9,203 bases of DNA. Origin: Lachnospiraceae bacterium. Lineage in GTDB: Bacteria; Bacillota_A; Clostridia; Lachnospirales; Lachnospiraceae. The notes beneath the pieces are model-generated. The model searched no databases. It was not told where the DNA came from and saw only the letters and a list, made by a program, of their open reading frames with translations. The stretch spans positions 1-9,203 of the forward strand of contig JAFXWR010000036.1 of assembly GCA_017542725.1 (NCBI GenBank), in the 5' to 3' direction. This document shows, piece by piece, positions 6,290 to 9,203 of this stretch (the stretch's first letter is position 1; each line of letters begins with the position of its first letter). A program made the position numbers and the translations under genes.

Positions 6290-7099
6290 TTATTTACAAA
6301 AAGGAAGTAATTTACTTGGGTTTTTTAACACAATATCTTCGTTTTCCAAAAAACGATTACAAAACGTACATATTAAACCGCCACCTTTACCAGTCTTTCC
6401 TGTAAGGGTTGTTTTATATGTAAAGCGTACAATTTTGTTATTTGGTGCTTTACCCTCTGCTTTCTCTATTGACTCTATATGTATTACTTTCATATCAATA
6501 GGGTCACTCCAATATCTACCTTGTGCTATGCACTCTGCGATATATTTACGTGAATTATTCTTTTCATAAATGGTGTCATAAGAAGGTAAGATAGGATTAT
6601 TCTTTCTATACTCAATTACACTATTAGCAAACGCCAATAACTTATCTACAGCCTTTTTATCCTCTCTATTTATTGATGTCGATACTCTTGTTAGCATATC
6701 CTTTATATCTGGAATATCCTTAATTATCAGACTTTCTACACTTATCCAAGTTTTCCCATCTCTAGTCGTATACCACTTCTTATCCTCTGGTATATATAAA
6801 TAAGTCCATGCTTCCCAAGGAATATTACCTATAGGTCCTTTATATTGAACACAAGACATATCCTCATAACTACCTCTATCTCTTTTATAGGCAGAAGTCA
6901 TAAACTCTACGCTTTCCTTATATTCTTTATCCATCATTCTTTTATTTAGGTCATGTTTTTTACCTATTACATAACCCAATGATGATAAATCTTCTAAATC
7001 CAAAAGGTTTTCGATTTTTCCTACAGTATCATAATATAAAAGTAATAAAACGCCATTATGTGCTAAATAGCCGTCATTATGACAATAACTCCCTCTCAC
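6290..7099 (-). CDS. Phage-type DGY...RDRG family protein with C-terminal Cys motif (main part of a frameshifted gene)
   Basis: The 269-residue frame starts at a GTG (7097-7099) with no good ribosome site. Near its start it carries SYCHNDGYLAHNG, LLLYYDT and LEDLSSLG (4-42), then YKRDRG (71-76) and a WEAWTYLYIPEDKKWY segment (95-110). I recall the same ordered elements (C-DGY--G, LL-YNT, GDLSSLG, YGRDRGE, YLF--W) in uncharacterised proteins common in phages. Family members usually begin with an M-T-S-I-type segment before this point. Such a segment lies just upstream in another frame, so the true start is probably ATG 7173. The C-terminal part ends with ICTFC (243-247) and FC (267-268), which looks like a zinc ribbon lacking its last Cys. 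Function is unknown. The family link is from memory of the motif pattern, not a search. Confidence 0.65.
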   Translation of the reverse strand: MRGSYCHNDGYLAHNGVLLLLYYDTVGKIENLLDLEDLSSLGYVIGKKHDLNKRMMDKEYKESVEFMTSAYKRDRGSYEDMSCVQYKGPIGNIPWEAWTYLYIPEDKKWYTTRDGKTWISVESLIIKDIPDIKDMLTRVSTSINREDKKAVDKLLAFANSVIEYRKNNPILPSYDTIYEKNNSRKYIAECIAQGRYWSDPIDMKVIHIESIEKAEGKAPNNKIVRFTYKTTLTGKTGKGGGLICTFCNRFLENEDIVLKNPSKLLPFCK

Positions 7100-7173
7100 T
7101 ACTCTATTAACATAAACTTAGTTAACCCTTTTTGTAATGGCTCTGCCAATGCTATAAAACTATTTGTTGCCAT
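7099..7173 (-). pseudogene. Frameshifted 5' end of the DGY...RDRG family gene (24 codons, strong ribosome site)
   Basis: AAAGGAGG lies 5 bases before ATG 7171-7173, among the best ribosome sites in the window, yet this frame ends after 24 codons at TAG (7099-7101). The product begins MATNSFIALAEP, which fits the usual N-terminus of the downstream gene's family. One extra base in or after the TTT near 7112 would join it to YVNRVVRGSYCHNDGY without a stop. TAG shares its G with the GTG that opens the downstream frame, so restart by coupling is possible. Alternatives are a leader peptide, a real one-base deletion, or a sequencing error. I saw no convincing slippery site for programmed frameshifting. 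Confidence 0.55.
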
Positions 7174-7184
7174 AAAACCCTCCT

Positions 7185-7724
7185 TTATAAGCTAAACTGA
7201 CTATCATCCATTTTATCATTTGGTATATCTGGTAATTCTCTTATTTTATAAGAACTTCTTCTAGGTAACTTTTTTTCTTCCTCTTTCTCTTCTTCATCTT
7301 CCCTTATTTTACGCAATACGTCTTGCATAATAGGATTGTTGTTATATACTAAAGTAGCTTTCTGATATGCTTCTTTTAACTTAGTTCCTTGCTCTTTATT
7401 CTTATTAGGTACTACGTTTTTAGCTTTTTGACGCTTATCTGGTGATAATACAGCATATTGTAACTGTTCCACTTGAATCATAAACTCATAAAAATTCCTA
7501 GACTTAGCTCGTAATTCTTCATAAATTGTTCTAGTAATTTGATAATAATGACATAATTCTTTTAAACTAGTAAACACCATACCTCTGTTAGTTATATAAA
7601 AACATTTAGCAGATTTATGTTTTGCAAATTCTTCTGCAAATACCATACAAGTACTACTATCACACATTCCATTTACTGTTTTATGTGTACAATTATAATT
7701 ATAAGCACAATGTACCTTTGCCAT
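7185..7724 (-). CDS. Cys-rich small protein of unknown function, possible N-terminal zinc site
   Basis: The 179-residue product begins with C6, C12, H14, C21 and C26, spaced C-x5-C-x8-C-x4-C, which could bind one zinc ion. CFYITNRGMVFTSLKELCHYYQI (41-63) follows, then a helical region with a possible helix-turn-helix character (TRTIYEELRAKSRNFYEF). Next come a Lys-rich linker (97-117), a strongly acidic stretch (142-151) and a short tail ending DDSQFSL. The charged linkers suggest a partner-binding or nucleic-acid-associated protein, but no family is recognised. GAGG overlaps the stop codon of the upstream gene (TGAGG) and the ATG follows only 7 bases after that gene, so the two are probably co-translated. 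Confidence 0.75.
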   Translation of the reverse strand: MAKVHCAYNYNCTHKTVNGMCDSSTCMVFAEEFAKHKSAKCFYITNRGMVFTSLKELCHYYQITRTIYEELRAKSRNFYEFMIQVEQLQYAVLSPDKRQKAKNVVPNKNKEQGTKLKEAYQKATLVYNNNPIMQDVLRKIREDEEEKEEEKKLPRRSSYKIRELPDIPNDKMDDSQFSL

Positions 7725-7731
7725 ATTTACC

Positions 7732-8403
7732 TCATAATTGAATCTTTTTTCCTGTTATAACATCTACTATCTCTTTACCGGGTCCAAAAGCTGCTCGCAT
7801 CTCTGCTAATTCCTCTTGACTCGGAGTATAATCTTTCATGCGCTCTTTATACCCTTTTAAAAACTCTTGTGTTTCTTTTTCTCGTTCTTTGTCATTCTTT
7901 ACAAAATATAACCTTGGACATATATTTGAATAAGCTAAACATTCATAACACTCTCTTGGTATTACATTCTTATTACTCCACCATCTTGCAATACCGTGTT
8001 GGTCTATAAATAACTTTCCATTTACATAATCTTCTGTTATCTTGAAAATATGTTTTGCAGCATCCCTTCTCCAAAATAACTCATTAGCATTTTGTGCTTT
8101 CCCTGTCAATTCCTTATAAAATCTATGTGTATAATTCTTTTTATTCTCTTGGCTATAACGTCTACTCCATATCAATAATTGCTTTAAAGTAGCGTCATCT
8201 AAATTACCTATTTCAGCAATAATATACAGTAATTCAGGATATACAATCTTATTACTCATCTGCCACATAGGTATTCCTTGTTGGTCTATATAAATAATAT
8301 GCTTATCTATCCATCCTCTTACTACACTTCGTTGTTCCACCGCATCTCTTTGCCAATTAGGACCATGTTGACCTTTTAAGTCCTCTACGTACAAATTCTC
8401 CAT
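7732..8403 (-). CDS. Protein with two copies of an IDQxGIxxW repeat and a RAAFGPG...TGK tail, function unknown
   Basis: The 223-residue protein contains an internal duplication of about 48 residues. Residues 16-63 and 110-157 share W-x-RDA, then IDQ(Q/H)GI and W, then SNK, V, P and E, with a single one-residue gap. After the second copy come C152, C155 and C162 (CYECLAYSNICP), which could hold a metal. The C-terminus EMRAAFGPGKEIVDVITGKKIQL (200-223) resembles a short tail I remember from other phage-borne proteins (MRAAFG-G--VV-V-TG). The duplication suggests a tandem-domain binding module with two similar ligand or DNA contacts. ATG 8403 has GCGAGG 5 bases upstream. It sits between the partial gene and the Cys-rich gene with gaps of 17 and 7 bases. 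Confidence 0.75.
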   Translation of the reverse strand: MENLYVEDLKGQHGPNWQRDAVEQRSVVRGWIDKHIIYIDQQGIPMWQMSNKIVYPELLYIIAEIGNLDDATLKQLLIWSRRYSQENKKNYTHRFYKELTGKAQNANELFWRRDAAKHIFKITEDYVNGKLFIDQHGIARWWSNKNVIPRECYECLAYSNICPRLYFVKNDKEREKETQEFLKGYKERMKDYTPSQEELAEMRAAFGPGKEIVDVITGKKIQL

Positions 8404-8420
8404 AAAAGCCTCGCTCTCTT

Positions 8421-9203
8421 TTAATAATCTCTACCACTATAACGTTGTTGTAAATTATACAATCTATTATATATTTCATTAAATGATTGTGGTGTTAAAG
8501 TATTAGTACTTATCTTATATTCACCCACCTTAGACTCTTCATAAGTTCCTTTACTTATACCCTCGCTCTTATCACATTCGTCTATCCAACTTGTATGAAA
8601 CCACATACCCACATCATTAGGCTTAAAGGTATTTACACCAACAAAACGACAAATACTAGCTTTATACTCTTTAATATTTTTATTCATCCATGTTTTAAAT
8701 TGGGATTCATTTGTTGTATAAAAACAACTTGCGTCTACATATTCATCATCTGGACTTGTAGATGCATCATAAACATCTGCTTTTATCAACTCACCAAAAC
8801 CTAAATATAACTTCTTAGGTGCTTTTCCATTAACTTCTATGACTTGTACTTCTACATCACCAATAGACAAGCTTTTTCCACCTAAATTAAAATGCCACCA
8901 AAAATTTGATGTACCATATATTTTAACGTTGGCATAAGTCTTAGCTTGTGCTATGAATTGGTCTAAGCAACCATCATATAAATAATTTTGCCATACTTTA
9001 TAATGTTTCTCTGCTTGAAAATATACAGTAACAATACAATGGGCTTTCTTCTGCATACTCTTAGGTAATGCAACTGTTAAATCCGTAACCATAAAGTTAG
9101 TTACGGTCTTTCTCTGTCCTAAACATGTAACCGTACAGTTACCTCGACCTGCTACCTTCGTTATCTTACCTCTTAAATTATTCTGTACTAAATACGTCTT
9201 AAT
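8421..9203 (-). CDS. Unknown protein, 5' end outside window
   Basis: The frame is open from the window edge to TAA at 8421-8423, about 260 codons, so the start is missing. An internal ATG at 9090-9092 has no ribosome site. The residues before it continue a coherent beta-rich pattern (GKITKVAGRGNCTVTCLGQRKTV), so I extend the gene to the edge. The visible part is rich in alternating hydrophobic strands (VTVYFQ, VKIYGTSNFWWHFN, VEVQVIEVNG) followed by Trp- and Cys-containing loops and a helical C-terminus (FNEIYNRLYNLQQRY). This could be an OB-like or other all-beta fold, but there is no signature. No signal peptide or membrane segment is seen. It is the first gene of block A within the window. 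Confidence 0.75.
   Translation of the reverse strand: MKTYLVQNNLRGKITKVAGRGNCTVTCLGQRKTVTNFMVTDLTVALPKSMQKKAHCIVTVYFQAEKHYKVWQNYLYDGCLDQFIAQAKTYANVKIYGTSNFWWHFNLGGKSLSIGDVEVQVIEVNGKAPKKLYLGFGELIKADVYDASTSPDDEYVDASCFYTTNESQFKTWMNKNIKEYKASICRFVGVNTFKPNDVGMWFHTSWIDECDKSEGISKGTYEESKVGEYKISTNTLTPQSFNEIYNRLYNLQQRYSGRDY

Noticed and set aside
6267..6569. Plus-strand frame of 100 codons
   Set aside because: It is antisense to the better supported minus-strand gene with recognised motifs. It has no ribosome site and a composition typical of a shadow frame.
7120..7140. Programmed -1 frameshift at the A-run near 7130
   Set aside because: A -1 slip there leads directly to an in-frame TAA after three codons, so it cannot join the two frames. 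The shift must occur further downstream, where no slippery heptamer is present.
7185..7205. C-terminal QFSL of the Cys-rich protein as a sliding-clamp binding motif
   Set aside because: It lacks the final aromatic residue of the usual QLSLF-type peptide and is too short to claim without a search.
8595..8804. Plus-strand frame of 69 codons
   Set aside because: It is antisense to the partial gene at the right edge. Its Ile/Cys/Thr-rich product looks like a shadow.

Overview
The window is AT-rich, and every gene I can support lies on the minus strand. Genes are small and tightly packed, mostly behind recognisable GGAGG-type ribosome binding sites. This suggests a low-GC Bacillota host rather than Bacteroidota, where such sites are usually weak. 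The mix of a stand-alone DNA-ligase-like zinc-finger/helix-hairpin-helix protein, a degenerate adenine-methyltransferase-like protein, an HU protein and several small unknown proteins is typical of a large phage or another mobile element. No structural, terminase, integrase or replicase gene is visible, so the phage assignment is an inference. No rRNA, tRNA, CRISPR array or insertion sequence was seen.

The layout is given in transcription order, from high to low coordinates. Block A (9203 to about 5731) holds a 5'-partial unknown gene, a 223-residue protein with an internal duplication, a Cys-rich 179-residue protein, a gene of a phage-type family broken near its start by an apparent one-base frameshift, a 71-residue winged-helix-like protein and a 53-residue peptide. 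It ends in a strong intrinsic terminator. Block B (about 5705 to 5093) is an independent HU unit with a near-consensus promoter, an upstream A-tract region, a long leader and its own terminator. Block C (about 5058 to 1) starts at a candidate promoter overlapped by a perfect inverted repeat. It encodes the ligase-like fragment, a small membrane protein interrupted by one in-frame TAG, the degenerate methyltransferase-like protein and two tandem paralogous multi-pass membrane proteins of glycosyltransferase-C type. The second of these runs off the window.

The last three genes of block C overlap by exactly one base (TGATG), so they are probably translationally coupled. This links a methyltransferase fold without its catalytic motifs to two membrane proteins that could modify or glycosylate the host surface. 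The functional link is only inferred from gene order.

The most notable points are the loss of catalytic motifs in the methyltransferase-like protein, the TAG-split membrane gene in a window where none of ten other gene ends uses TAG, the frameshifted gene at 7100, the internal repeat in the 223-residue protein, and the ligase fragment without an adenylation domain.
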